Translations under genes and position numbers: made by a program | The notes under the pieces: generated by a model | Database searches by the model: none | Told to the model about the DNA's origin: nothing | Seen by the model: only the letters and a program-made list of their open reading frames with translations | DNA from: an uncultured Lachnospiraceae bacterium | GTDB taxonomy: Bacteria; Bacillota; Clostridia; Lachnospirales; Lachnospiraceae | Direction of reading: 5' to 3' | Length of the DNA: 64,000 nt | Assembly: GCA_910584915.1 (NCBI GenBank) | Contig: CAJUDM010000020.1 | Location: forward strand, 1-64,000 | Shown: positions 45,192-52,715 of the stretch, piece by piece | How positions within the stretch are numbered: position 1 is the first letter of the stretch | Layout: every line of letters begins with the position of its first letter

Positions 45192-46442
45192 TCACTTCCC
45201 GCACTCCGGCAGCTGCACCGTCACATACTCCCCATTGTGGAACAGCAGGCCGCGTCCCATCTGCGGATACTCGCGCTGCACCCTGACCGGGAAGATATTT
45301 AAGGTTCCCTGCGGACTCAGCACCAGCCCGTGGGAAGCCGCCTTCACCCATTTCGACAGGGCGTCGTACCCTTTGAGCCTCGCCGAATGCACGGTGACGA
45401 TAATGCCGACGCCGCATTCCGCAGCGTCCGTCATCACATGGTACAGCTCTTCCCCGAAGGCGCTCCCGTCCGCCAGAAACTTGTCCATATCGTCGATCAC
45501 GATATAGACCGCATCCTCCGTCCGGTAGTAAGCTGTCGGCGTCATGGCATCGTCCTCCTCCAGAGCCTGCCTGCACCGCAGCTTCCTCTCCGCACAGAGC
45601 CGTTTCATTCGATCCATAAAATCCTCAAACTCATCCTCATCCTGCACATAGACGATCCCCTCCTTTTCCCGGCAGGGATAGAGCCCCATGGCGGCGGAAT
45701 CGAATACATACGCCGTCCCGCTCCCCGCGATCTGGCACAACAACACCTTCAGCATATTGGTCTTGCCCTTCGCCGTCTCGCCGATGATCACAAACGGAGA
45801 CTGGTCTCTTGTAAAGCCCGCCCGGGTGACGGACTCCACCTCCAGGCCGACTGCCAGATCGAAGGGCTCCCGCCCATCCGCAAAGTCGGAGAGCATCTCA
45901 TACCGGAACTGCTCCGGGAGCACCGGGATCCGCGGCGCCCGCCTGTCCGGATATTTCGCGGCGATCCTGCCGATCAGCTCCTTTATCTTCTGGTTGTACT
46001 CGATATCGTTCTCAAATTTCACCATCGTGTAGACCTGCATGATGTTCACATTGACAGTCTTCACCAACGCCCTGCCCCTGATCTCCGGCAGTTTATAACT
46101 GCTCTTGCCGACTAACGCGCTCGCCTCCGTGGCGTCGAAAAGATACCCGGCGATCTTGATCTTAAAATTGTTTAAGATCGAATACTTGACGCCGTTTACC
46201 CTGGTCGCCGTGATGATCAGAAAGATGCCGAGGCCGGCCCCGTCCCTGGAGAGCCTTGTGAAAAACTCCTCCATCTCCGGTCCTGACTCCCGCACCACAT
46301 CGAAATTGTCCACGACGATGACGATCGCCCTCAGCCGCTCCTCATCCGTCTGGTTATACACGGTGAAATTCTGCACCATCTTCTCCGCGAACAGCTTCTT
46401 TCTGTGGGCGGCCTCCTCCTGTATGATATTGACAAATTTCCT
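45192..46442 (-). pseudogene. essC: C-terminal remnant of T7SS ATPase EssC
   Basis: The open frame of about 416 codons matches the last part of an FtsK/SpoIIIE-type EssC ATPase. It has the end of one ATPase domain (IVIVVDNFDVV, FLIITATRVNGV), then a final degenerate domain with Walker A GETAKGKTNMLKVL and Walker B DAVYIVIDDMDKF. Full EssC is about 1400-1500 residues with two FHA domains, two membrane helices and three ATPase domains. Everything upstream of the second ATPase is missing. The frame stays open upstream of the ATG at 46379 to 46442 and then stops, so the ATG is internal to a truncated gene. Confidence 0.8.
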
Positions 46443-46513
46443 TCACCATTACATATATCTCAATAATATATTTTAGTCCACACCTGACAGATCCTAAAGA
46501 AAAATTTAACATC

Positions 46514-47011
46514 TCATTCAAATATGCAGTCATTTAATTTTACAATATACATCTCTCCTTGTTCTAAAATATCAGATGCCCTTTGTTCAAGATGAGTTCC
46601 CGTATTTCCCGCATAATATATGGTTCCATCCGCATCAATCCGACTCACAATCGTCGCATAATTAACAATTCCATCGGAATCTCTGTACCAATCCCAATAA
46701 ATCAGATCGCCTACTTGAACATCACTAACCTTCTTCAGCTCTTCTTGCGTTGTTACATGTATTACATCTCCATTTATATACCCATTATTGGGATTACTAA
46801 AATATTCAAATTGTATGGGAGCTGCACTCCATGTTTTTGTCATCAGCATATCGCTCCTCATATCATAATATTTATTGCTTTCCGCATTGTCGGAATACTT
46901 AACCTTCAACCCAAACCTTATCGCCCATTTAGAAACAAACATATTTTGGGGAAATTTATTAAAATTCTGAGGCGTCACTGGTCCTATGCAATACCATTCA
47001 TTATCTACCAT
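46514..47011 (-). CDS. Amidase-like toxin tip fragment
   Basis: This 165-residue frame resembles the C-terminal part of the putative amidase (Amidase_6, papain-like) domain. VGDLIYWDWYRDSDGIVNYA and DGTIYYAGNTGT match its usual VGDL-W and HAVIV...GHT strands, but the His of the HA motif is Asn (VNYA). The N-terminal part that would carry the Cys (DCTNF-type motif) is absent. The frame starts at MVDNEWY with no clear ribosome site. I read it as a displaced or decaying RHS toxin tip. Confidence 0.5.
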   Translation of the reverse strand: MVDNEWYCIGPVTPQNFNKFPQNMFVSKWAIRFGLKVKYSDNAESNKYYDMRSDMLMTKTWSAAPIQFEYFSNPNNGYINGDVIHVTTQEELKKVSDVQVGDLIYWDWYRDSDGIVNYATIVSRIDADGTIYYAGNTGTHLEQRASDILEQGEMYIVKLNDCIFE

Positions 47012-47077
47012 ATGCTATATTGAATACACTGGATGCCATTCCATCATATTAATAAAAATCTACTTCTTTTTGCAAAT

Positions 47078-47500
47078 TTAAGGTTGGTCTTTTAAAGGTA
47101 TTTCACCTATATATTTCTCTTCTGTATATAAATCCATTCCGCATAACTTATCATACTCTCCTTCTTCATTCACCAGAAAATACATTACAACATATTGATC
47201 CCCTACCTGATAATATGGCCTAACATCTCCTAATCCCATTCCACCATTAGGCTTTCCAATTTCACCTTCAACCTTTTGATATGTCACATTGCTATTCAAT
47301 TCATAAAAATATTCCATTTTGAGTTCTCTATCTATATTTTCATATGTAGCAAATATATTTCCTATCATAATTGACTTTATTTCCATTTTTTTATCTTCCT
47401 CCAATTCTCTATCTCTTCCGTTTTTATTTATAAAGACACCAATTGCAACAATCATTAAAAAAAACAGAATGCTTATATAAAAACTCAAATGTTTTTTCAT
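47078..47500 (-). CDS. Membrane-anchored immunity candidate for the Cys/His RHS tip
   Basis: A 140-residue protein with one N-terminal membrane helix (FYISILFFLMIVAIGVFI, about 7-24) and an outside domain ending in EKYIGEIPLKDQP. It belongs to no family I know. Its ATG overlaps the stop of the upstream RHS tip gene by 4 bp (47497-47500), the same coupling seen between the main RHS toxin and its partner at 52712-52715. That position argues for an immunity role. Confidence 0.65.
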   Translation of the reverse strand: MKKHLSFYISILFFLMIVAIGVFINKNGRDRELEEDKKMEIKSIMIGNIFATYENIDRELKMEYFYELNSNVTYQKVEGEIGKPNGGMGLGDVRPYYQVGDQYVVMYFLVNEEGEYDKLCGMDLYTEEKYIGEIPLKDQP

Positions 47501-48363
47501 TCAAAACAACTCCCATCCTTCCATGTAATATAGTACTCCCCTACTGCATTGTAACCAAGTAATGATGCTGCATGTTCATAATCTGTAATAACACCTCCAT
47601 ATTCAAGTCCTTTACCATCTACTTTCATTAATTCTTCATTCGTAGCATAATATCTTCCATTTTTATTATACCACGTTCCTGTTATTTCATCGTATACATA
47701 CCAATGATTATCTATGTATGGATTCACAACAAGCGCTACTCTCTTTCCGTCTTCCATTCCCTCTTCATATTCAGTAAAATTTATTCCCACTGTTTCCATA
47801 TCAGCTTTTACTACATTTACTAAATTTTTATTACTTTCTTCCGTTCCGGCTAAATAACGTTCATAATAATCCCTTTTATTACCTCTTTTCGCATAATCAA
47901 GATAATATTCATCTTCGCTAAGTAATCCCGGCTGATTTCCGCCTTCTGGAAACTTTTTCCCTGTTATAGGGTTATTCAGCATTCCAAAAGCATATGCATA
48001 GCAATTAGTATTTATTATATATTTATCAGAATTATATTTTTCACAATCATAAATTGGCGTATACGTTATAGAAGAAGTATCCTGTTTTTCAGCTCCACAC
48101 CCGGTCAAGCCCACTGCAACCCCTATACCCAACGCTATCAGTGCCACTACTTCCCATGCGATTCTCCCATCCAAATCCACATGCTCTAACGGTCTGTTCC
48201 AGCAATAAGTATAACTATTCAGCATATAGGGCAACGCTACATGCCCTTTCACAACATCCTCACTGACAAACCTCCCCGCCCCGGCATCATACCTCCTCGC
48301 CTGCGCAAAGTACAGTCCGCCCGCTTCCTCCATCTGGTATCCGGTATACCCAAACGGCTGCAC
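47497..48363 (-). CDS. Orphan RHS C-terminal tip with Cys/His toxin domain
   Basis: A 288-codon frame starting inside the last RHS core motif (FGYTGYQ, YFAQARRYDAGAGRFVSED, then NRPLEHVDLDG). A hydrophobic stretch follows (about 70-87), then a toxin-like domain of about 190 residues. TNCYAYAFG and DNHWYVYDEITG place a Cys and a His as in papain-like or NlpC-like hydrolases, but the family is not identified. The start would be a GTG with GGAGAG in front. Upstream, the RHS core is frameshifted, so this is a displaced tip that may or may not be expressed. Confidence 0.6.
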   Translation of the reverse strand: MQPFGYTGYQMEEAGGLYFAQARRYDAGAGRFVSEDVVKGHVALPYMLNSYTYCWNRPLEHVDLDGRIAWEVVALIALGIGVAVGLTGCGAEKQDTSSITYTPIYDCEKYNSDKYIINTNCYAYAFGMLNNPITGKKFPEGGNQPGLLSEDEYYLDYAKRGNKRDYYERYLAGTEESNKNLVNVVKADMETVGINFTEYEEGMEDGKRVALVVNPYIDNHWYVYDEITGTWYNKNGRYYATNEELMKVDGKGLEYGGVITDYEHAASLLGYNAVGEYYITWKDGSCFE

Positions 48364-48739
48364 CTGTCTCTCCTCGTACGGGAAAAGAACCTGTCCGAAT
48401 TCATCAAAGCCATAGCTTTCCCTGACTTCCCATCTCCGTCCAGCAGGTGCATCGCGCTTCCCAGATCATCCTGCAGATAGTAACTGTCCTACCCGGCTTC
48501 CCGCCGCTGTAGTCTTCTTTTAGCGTGCGGTTTCCGAAGGCGTCATAGGCATATCTTCGCAACGGTTGCCCGTCCCGGCATACCTCCGTAGACGGTTCAG
48601 GGCATCGTAGCGGTAGCCGAAGAGCCCGTTTCCTGTGGTAAGTTTTTCATTCCCTTCAAAATCAACATACACATCGATCATGATGTCATTTCCTGATACA
48701 TTATCTGTACAGCATCATTTTCGTTATTTGTAGTAAGCA
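48364..48739 (-). pseudogene. Decayed RHS core plus a copy of the zincin tip start
   Basis: Reading the minus strand, YD-repeat fragments appear in different frames: FGYRYDALNRLRRYAGTGN, YDAFGNRTLKEDYSGG, LQDDLGSAMHLLDG and ESYGFDEFGQVLFPYEE. They imply at least three frameshifts and a stop. The 5' part (48628-48739) is a near copy of 53301-53413 from the intact RHS gene. The whole is a recombination scar between two RHS genes. Confidence 0.75.
48628..48739. repeat. Direct repeat of the RHS tip start, copy 1
   Basis: These 112 bp match 53301-53413 with about seven differences, one of them a 1-bp deletion that breaks the frame. The segment encodes the beginning of the zincin tip in the intact gene (GNDIMIDVYVDFEGDEKLT). 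Confidence 0.85.
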
Positions 48740-48766
48740 GACGATTTTATAATTTACCATATAAAA

Positions 48767-49462
48767 TCATTCTGGCGCTGAAGAAATCCACATGTACCAA
48801 TTTCCTTCAACATTTTTATATCCATATTTTTCACATTCTTCGCTGTTACACCAGACAAATGCGTTTTCAACACCATTTTTATTTTCAATGAAAGGTGTAA
48901 ATTCTGTATCGACCATAAAAAAGATTTCTTGTATTAATTCACTTGATTCTGTTTTAGATATATTCAAAACTGCTCCATTTTCTTTTATCGAATTTAACAC
49001 TTTAATTAAGTCATAATTACCATTAAGAATTTCTTCCGCTTTCTCATTTTCTACAACAGTAATAATATCATTATCATATAATATAACAGTCAATCCCTCT
49101 TGCCTGTATGCTGATTGCATACCAGAACGCAAATATTCACTTTCATCAAATAAAATAATGTATTTCCCCTCTTTCCAAATGTCCTGTGACATTTCAATGA
49201 ATTTTTGTAAATCATCCTCATTTTCCCGAAAAAGTTTCTCAAACTCTATGTATTCTTTTTCCTTCTCTTTTAAACTGGCTTCTTTCTGTACAGCCAGTTC
49301 CTCCCTTTGCATAACTCGTTCCTCCCCGACAGTCCCCATATTCCTTCTTCTCATTAAACAGATTCCTGCTACACATAAAATGACCGCGGATATTACGGGT
49401 AAAAAACCTGTATGCATTTTTCTTCGACTGCTTTTCCCATCAGTCTGTGTCGCATATTTCAT
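48767..49462 (-). CDS. Membrane-anchored immunity paralogue 1
   Basis: A 231-residue protein. It has a membrane helix near the N-terminus (FLPVISAVILCVAGICLM), a Glu/Lys-rich helical stalk and an outside domain ending KYGYKNVEGNWYMWISSAPE. It is clearly paralogous to the next gene upstream (shared YVEFEKLFRENEDD-type stalk, DLIKVLNSIKE and GNWYM ends). I set the start at MKYATQ (49462) with AAAGGGAA upstream. Extra codons up to 49558 are probably decayed toxin sequence. The family is not recognised, and an immunity role is inferred from context. Confidence 0.65.
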   Translation of the reverse strand: MKYATQTDGKSSRRKMHTGFLPVISAVILCVAGICLMRRRNMGTVGEERVMQREELAVQKEASLKEKEKEYIEFEKLFRENEDDLQKFIEMSQDIWKEGKYIILFDESEYLRSGMQSAYRQEGLTVILYDNDIITVVENEKAEEILNGNYDLIKVLNSIKENGAVLNISKTESSELIQEIFFMVDTEFTPFIENKNGVENAFVWCNSEECEKYGYKNVEGNWYMWISSAPE

Positions 49463-49576
49463 ATGTAAATTCCCTTTCGCCCGCACAGTCATCATATGCA
49501 TTAAAACTTTACAGTCATATTTTATGCGACAAACATCTCTATTTCCAACATTGATCACAAAATCTGCCTTTTTAAA
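49463..49576 (-). pseudogene. Short remnant between the immunity paralogues
   Basis: The 3' end (GTTTTAATGCATATGATGACTG on the minus strand, in two parts) resembles the end of the decayed zincin tip found before the other paralogue (GTTTTAGATGTTGATGACGG). It suggests that the tip-end plus immunity unit was duplicated. The similarity is short. Confidence 0.35.
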
Positions 49577-50281
49577 TCATTCCGGTACAGCCTCAATAAG
49601 CATATACCAATTCCCTTCAATATTTCTATATCCATATATCCCACATTCATCATTGTCGCACCATGCAAAATAATTTGTAACTCCATTATTAGTTGTAATG
49701 AACGAAGTAAACTCTGTATTAACTGTAAAATAAACTACCTGTATATATTCATTTATACATTCCAAACCTATGCTTGTAATTACTCCTTTTTCTTTAATAG
49801 AATTCAACACCTCTATTAAATCAAAATTTTCATTAAGATTTTTCTCCACAATTTCATTTTCTTTCACAATAAAAGAATTGTTGTGAAACAGTATCGTAAT
49901 ACAGTCCTTTGATACGCCTCCTGATTGCATACCCAGATAAGGTTTTTCATCAAATAAAATAAGGCTTTCTTCTCTTAAAATACTTTCATCAGTCACTTCT
50001 ACAAATTTTTGCATGTCATCTTCATTTTCTCTGAACAGTTTTTCAAATTCTACATATTCGTTTTCCAGTTCTTTTAAATATGCCTCCATCTCTATTGCCC
50101 GCTCCTCTTTTCTCCCCCCTTCTTCCTGTCTGAAATATTTTTCTTCGGTTGTTTGTATCCCCCTTTTTCTAATCAAACAAATACTTGTTTCACATACAAA
50201 AACCATGAATATAATAAACAGGATACCTGAAATTATCCATTTACGTTTATCTTTTTTATTAATCTGTATCGCACATTTCAT
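49577..50281 (-). CDS. Membrane-anchored immunity paralogue 2
   Basis: A 234-residue protein with a membrane helix (IISGILFIIFMVFVCETSICL), a charged helical stalk (LENEYVEFEKLFRENEDDMQ) and an outside domain ending YGYRNIEGNWYMLIEAVPE. It is a paralogue of 48767-49462, roughly half identical along the aligned part. The start MKCAIQ at 50281 has AAAGGAA upstream. It follows a decayed zincin tip, so it is probably the retained immunity gene of a lost toxin. Confidence 0.65.
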   Translation of the reverse strand: MKCAIQINKKDKRKWIISGILFIIFMVFVCETSICLIRKRGIQTTEEKYFRQEEGGRKEERAIEMEAYLKELENEYVEFEKLFRENEDDMQKFVEVTDESILREESLILFDEKPYLGMQSGGVSKDCITILFHNNSFIVKENEIVEKNLNENFDLIEVLNSIKEKGVITSIGLECINEYIQVVYFTVNTEFTSFITTNNGVTNYFAWCDNDECGIYGYRNIEGNWYMLIEAVPE

Positions 50282-50295
50282 ATATAAATATTCCT

Positions 50296-50488
50296 TTCGA
50301 CTGTATATGATTTTCATACCCGTCATCAACATCTAAAACATTGCCAAACTCATGTGCAATAGTATTACGATAGTCTGTTTTACTTCTCACAGCGCCATTA
50401 TTCCTATTAGTATACTGCTCCTGTCTGGCCACTGTTTCATCATCTCTGCAACATAATCAAAACCTCGTATTATTAAATAGTAGTATTT
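50296..50488 (-). pseudogene. Decayed immunity and zincin-tip fragments
   Basis: Two relics on the minus strand. About 50421-50488 encodes YYYLIIRGFDYVAEMMKQWP, matching DFEYVADMMNQWPD of the intact immunity protein at 52209. About 50296-50417, in another frame, encodes RNTIAHEFGNVLDVDDGYEN, a zincin active site like HEMGHVFGIGDGY of the intact tip, but with the second His replaced by Asn. The rest of both genes is gone. Confidence 0.7.
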
Positions 50489-50530
50489 ATGAATCCCTCT
50501 CCAGGGATAAATAATATACTGTTTAAGATA

Positions 50531-50679
50531 CTGTGGATTGGTTTTCTAATCCTACCACGCAGATGGTTTAATGGAGGCTCCAACCACAGTCTCTTTGTAT
50601 ATTTGTTAATCAGTTAGATACCGCATGACGGTTTATTTAGAACGAGGTTACAATCGCAAAGAGTACCTGTGGTTCTAAA
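50531..50679 (+). ncRNA. IS110 bridge RNA (two-loop guide RNA)
   Basis: Two stem-loops lie just before the transposase gene. Loop 1: CTGTGG-TTGG (50531-50541, one bulged A) pairs with CCAACCACAG (50580-50589), enclosing 38 nt (target-binding loop position). Loop 2: TTTAGAAC (50636-50643) pairs with GTTCTAAA (50672-50679), enclosing 28 nt (donor-binding loop position). AATGGAG at 50570-50576 in the 3' half of loop 1 is complementary to CTCCATT at the right host junction (52036-52042). Confidence 0.65.
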
Positions 50680-50712
50680 ACAGTATCAATACTATTTCAA
50701 AGGAGATTTTGC

Positions 50713-51891
50713 ATGATCTACGTTGGAATTGATGTGGCTAAAGATAAGCACGACTGCTTTATCACTAACTCGGATGGCGAAGTATTATTTAATCCCTTTA
50801 CCATCTCTAACAATCGCGAAGGGTTTGAAACCTTATTTCAGAAAATCGAATCCCTATCAGATGATTTAACCAAAGTAAAAGTAGGACTCGAAGCCACCGG
50901 ACACTACAGTTACAATCTTCTGGGATTCCTTCTTGATAAAGGTTTGCCGACCTGCGTTATCAATCCGCTACATACCAATCTTTACAGAAAAAGTCTAAGC
51001 CTTAGAAAGACGAAAACGGATAAAGTGGATTCCCGTACCATTGCCACTATGATGATGTCTGACATGAACTTAAAGTCCTACTCAAACACATCTTACCACA
51101 ATGAGGAATTAAAGTCACTCACTCGTTATCGCTTTGATAAAGTAAAAGAACGGGCAAAACTGAAAAGTTCTGTTTCAAGGCTTGTGTGCATTCTCTTTCC
51201 AGAGTTGGAAAAACTTGTCCCTACACTTCATATGGCATCCGTCTATGCTATGCTTTCCGAATTTCCAAGCGCCAGCGCTGTCGCATCAGCACACCTCACA
51301 AGGCTTTCTAACCTGCTCTCTGAGAGTTCCAAGGGCAGATATGGAAAGGATACTGCTGGCATGTTTCGTGAAGCTGCAAGAAATTCTGTCGGCTCTCATA
51401 TGGCTGCCAAGTCCTTGGAACTGAAACACACCATCAAACTCATTCACGAATTAACGGTTGAGATTGACGAGATTGAAACAGCCATCAGGCGGATCATGGA
51501 TGAAGAAATCCAGCCGCCAATCCTTACCATTCCCGGTATCAGTTACCGGATGGGTGCAATGATCATCGCTGAGATTGGGGATTTCAGCCGTTTTGATTCC
51601 GCCGATAAGATACTTGCATATGCAGGAATGTCTCCATCTATCTATCAATCAGGACTGTTAGATAACTGTTATTCCCACATGGAAAAACGGGGTTCCAGAT
51701 ACCTTCGGTATGCCCTCTATAAAAACACAAAGTATGTCTGCCACTGGGATGAATCTTTTTCTGTTTATCTTGAAAAGAAACGCTCGGAAGGCAAGCATTA
51801 TAATGTCGCAATATCTCATGCCACGAAAAAACTTGTACGTCTGATTTTCGCAATGGAAAGATCGGGACGGGCATACATACCAGCGTCTTAA
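50713..51891 (+). CDS. IS110-family transposase (DEDD recombinase)
   Basis: This 392-residue recombinase has an N-terminal RuvC-like DEDD domain (Asp in YVGIDVAKDKHD about 7, Glu in VGLEATGHY about 60, Asp pair in KTDKVDSRTIA about 103 and 106). A coiled middle and a C-terminal Transposase_20 domain follow (ILTIPGISYRMGAMIIAEIG, LAYAGMSPSIYQSG with the candidate catalytic Ser). All motifs are intact, so it is probably active. It inserts circular donor DNA with the help of the upstream guide RNA. An AAAGGAG ribosome site precedes the ATG. Confidence 0.92.
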   Translation: MIYVGIDVAKDKHDCFITNSDGEVLFNPFTISNNREGFETLFQKIESLSDDLTKVKVGLEATGHYSYNLLGFLLDKGLPTCVINPLHTNLYRKSLSLRKTKTDKVDSRTIATMMMSDMNLKSYSNTSYHNEELKSLTRYRFDKVKERAKLKSSVSRLVCILFPELEKLVPTLHMASVYAMLSEFPSASAVASAHLTRLSNLLSESSKGRYGKDTAGMFREAARNSVGSHMAAKSLELKHTIKLIHELTVEIDEIETAIRRIMDEEIQPPILTIPGISYRMGAMIIAEIGDFSRFDSADKILAYAGMSPSIYQSGLLDNCYSHMEKRGSRYLRYALYKNTKYVCHWDESFSVYLEKKRSEGKHYNVAISHATKKLVRLIFAMERSGRAYIPAS

Positions 51892-52036
51892 CTTATTCTG
51901 TAAATATCTCCTTTTAGAGTGCCAGCAATGACACTCTGCTTGTCATGCGGTTTTCAAGGTGCAAATATATCTGAAATGCATTTCTGCAATTCATTCAAAA
52001 ATTTCCATATTTAAGCTTGACTTTTAATAGTTAGTC

Positions 52037-52140
52037 TCCATTTGTTTCTTTAGAAAACTTATGATTATCATCCCTGAAGCCGTTAAAGTTATTATTGATA
52101 AAAGAAGCCATATAGCTTTTTTTCTACTTATCGTTTTCAT
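52037..52140 (-). pseudogene. Immunity gene truncated by IS110
   Basis: From the ATG at 52140 the frame encodes a basic start and a membrane helix (AIWLLLSIITLTASGMIII), then enters the IS element and stops at 52024. The layout matches the N-terminus of the intact immunity protein encoded 69 bp upstream. Its continuation lies on the other side of the IS. Confidence 0.7.
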
Positions 52141-52208
52141 CCATTATTTATAGCAAGTGAATATTCACCATAACTGAATCTTTCCACTCTTTGCATAATG
52201 TGAAAGAT

Positions 52209-52715
52209 TTATACATCGGGCAGCATTACCAACGTCCAATGTTCATCTATTTTATTAGCTGTCAAAATCCCTTCCTCTTCCATAGTTTCCCAGTAAAAAA
52301 AGCCGCCATGATATTCTTTTGGAGGATTACTAAAACTAAATTCTATTTCATTTTTCCACTTGACAATATCACTAATTTCTTTTAAATTATATAAATTTTT
52401 CAAATGTCCATAAAATTCTTCATTATTCTCTATTTCATGGGCTATTTCCTGATTATCACTTGATATACCTTCTTCAAATTCTATAAAGTTCCCATCGGGC
52501 CATTGATTCATCATATCGGCAACATATTCAAAATCTTCTTTATTATCGAGAAAAATTGAGATATATTCTTCATTCATCCTTTCAGTACTTTCATCATTAA
52601 TTTTTTCTGCATTACGGAAATATTCTTCATTTTTGATACAAACTTTAGTAATCATCCTTCCCATAATTATTAGAATAATTACAACTAAAAATCCCATACC
52701 TATTTTTTTATTCAT
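52209..52715 (-). CDS. Membrane-anchored immunity candidate for the zincin RHS toxin
   Basis: A 168-residue protein with an N-terminal membrane helix (GFLVVIILIIMGRMITKV, about 8-25) and an acidic outside domain (DFEYVADMMNQWPDG; EYHGGFFYWETMEEEG). Its ATG overlaps the toxin stop codon by 4 bp, the classical toxin-immunity arrangement. No family is recognised. If the domain is outside the membrane, it would neutralise the zincin tip on the cell surface or during export. Decayed relatives occur at 50421 and 52037. Confidence 0.75.
   Translation of the reverse strand: MNKKIGMGFLVVIILIIMGRMITKVCIKNEEYFRNAEKINDESTERMNEEYISIFLDNKEDFEYVADMMNQWPDGNFIEFEEGISSDNQEIAHEIENNEEFYGHLKNLYNLKEISDIVKWKNEIEFSFSNPPKEYHGGFFYWETMEEEGILTANKIDEHWTLVMLPDV

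Larger units (their letters stand above)
50501..52037 (+). mobile_element. IS110-family insertion sequence
   Basis: An element of about 1.54 kb with a DEDD transposase and a long non-coding left end carrying a bridge-RNA-like structure, the IS110-group layout. There are no inverted repeats, as expected. The ends are inferred: TCTCCA occurs at both borders (50498-50503 and 52035-52040), consistent with a CT core dinucleotide. It splits an immunity gene: the N-terminal part lies at 52037-52140 and a downstream part at 50421-50488. Confidence 0.7.
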
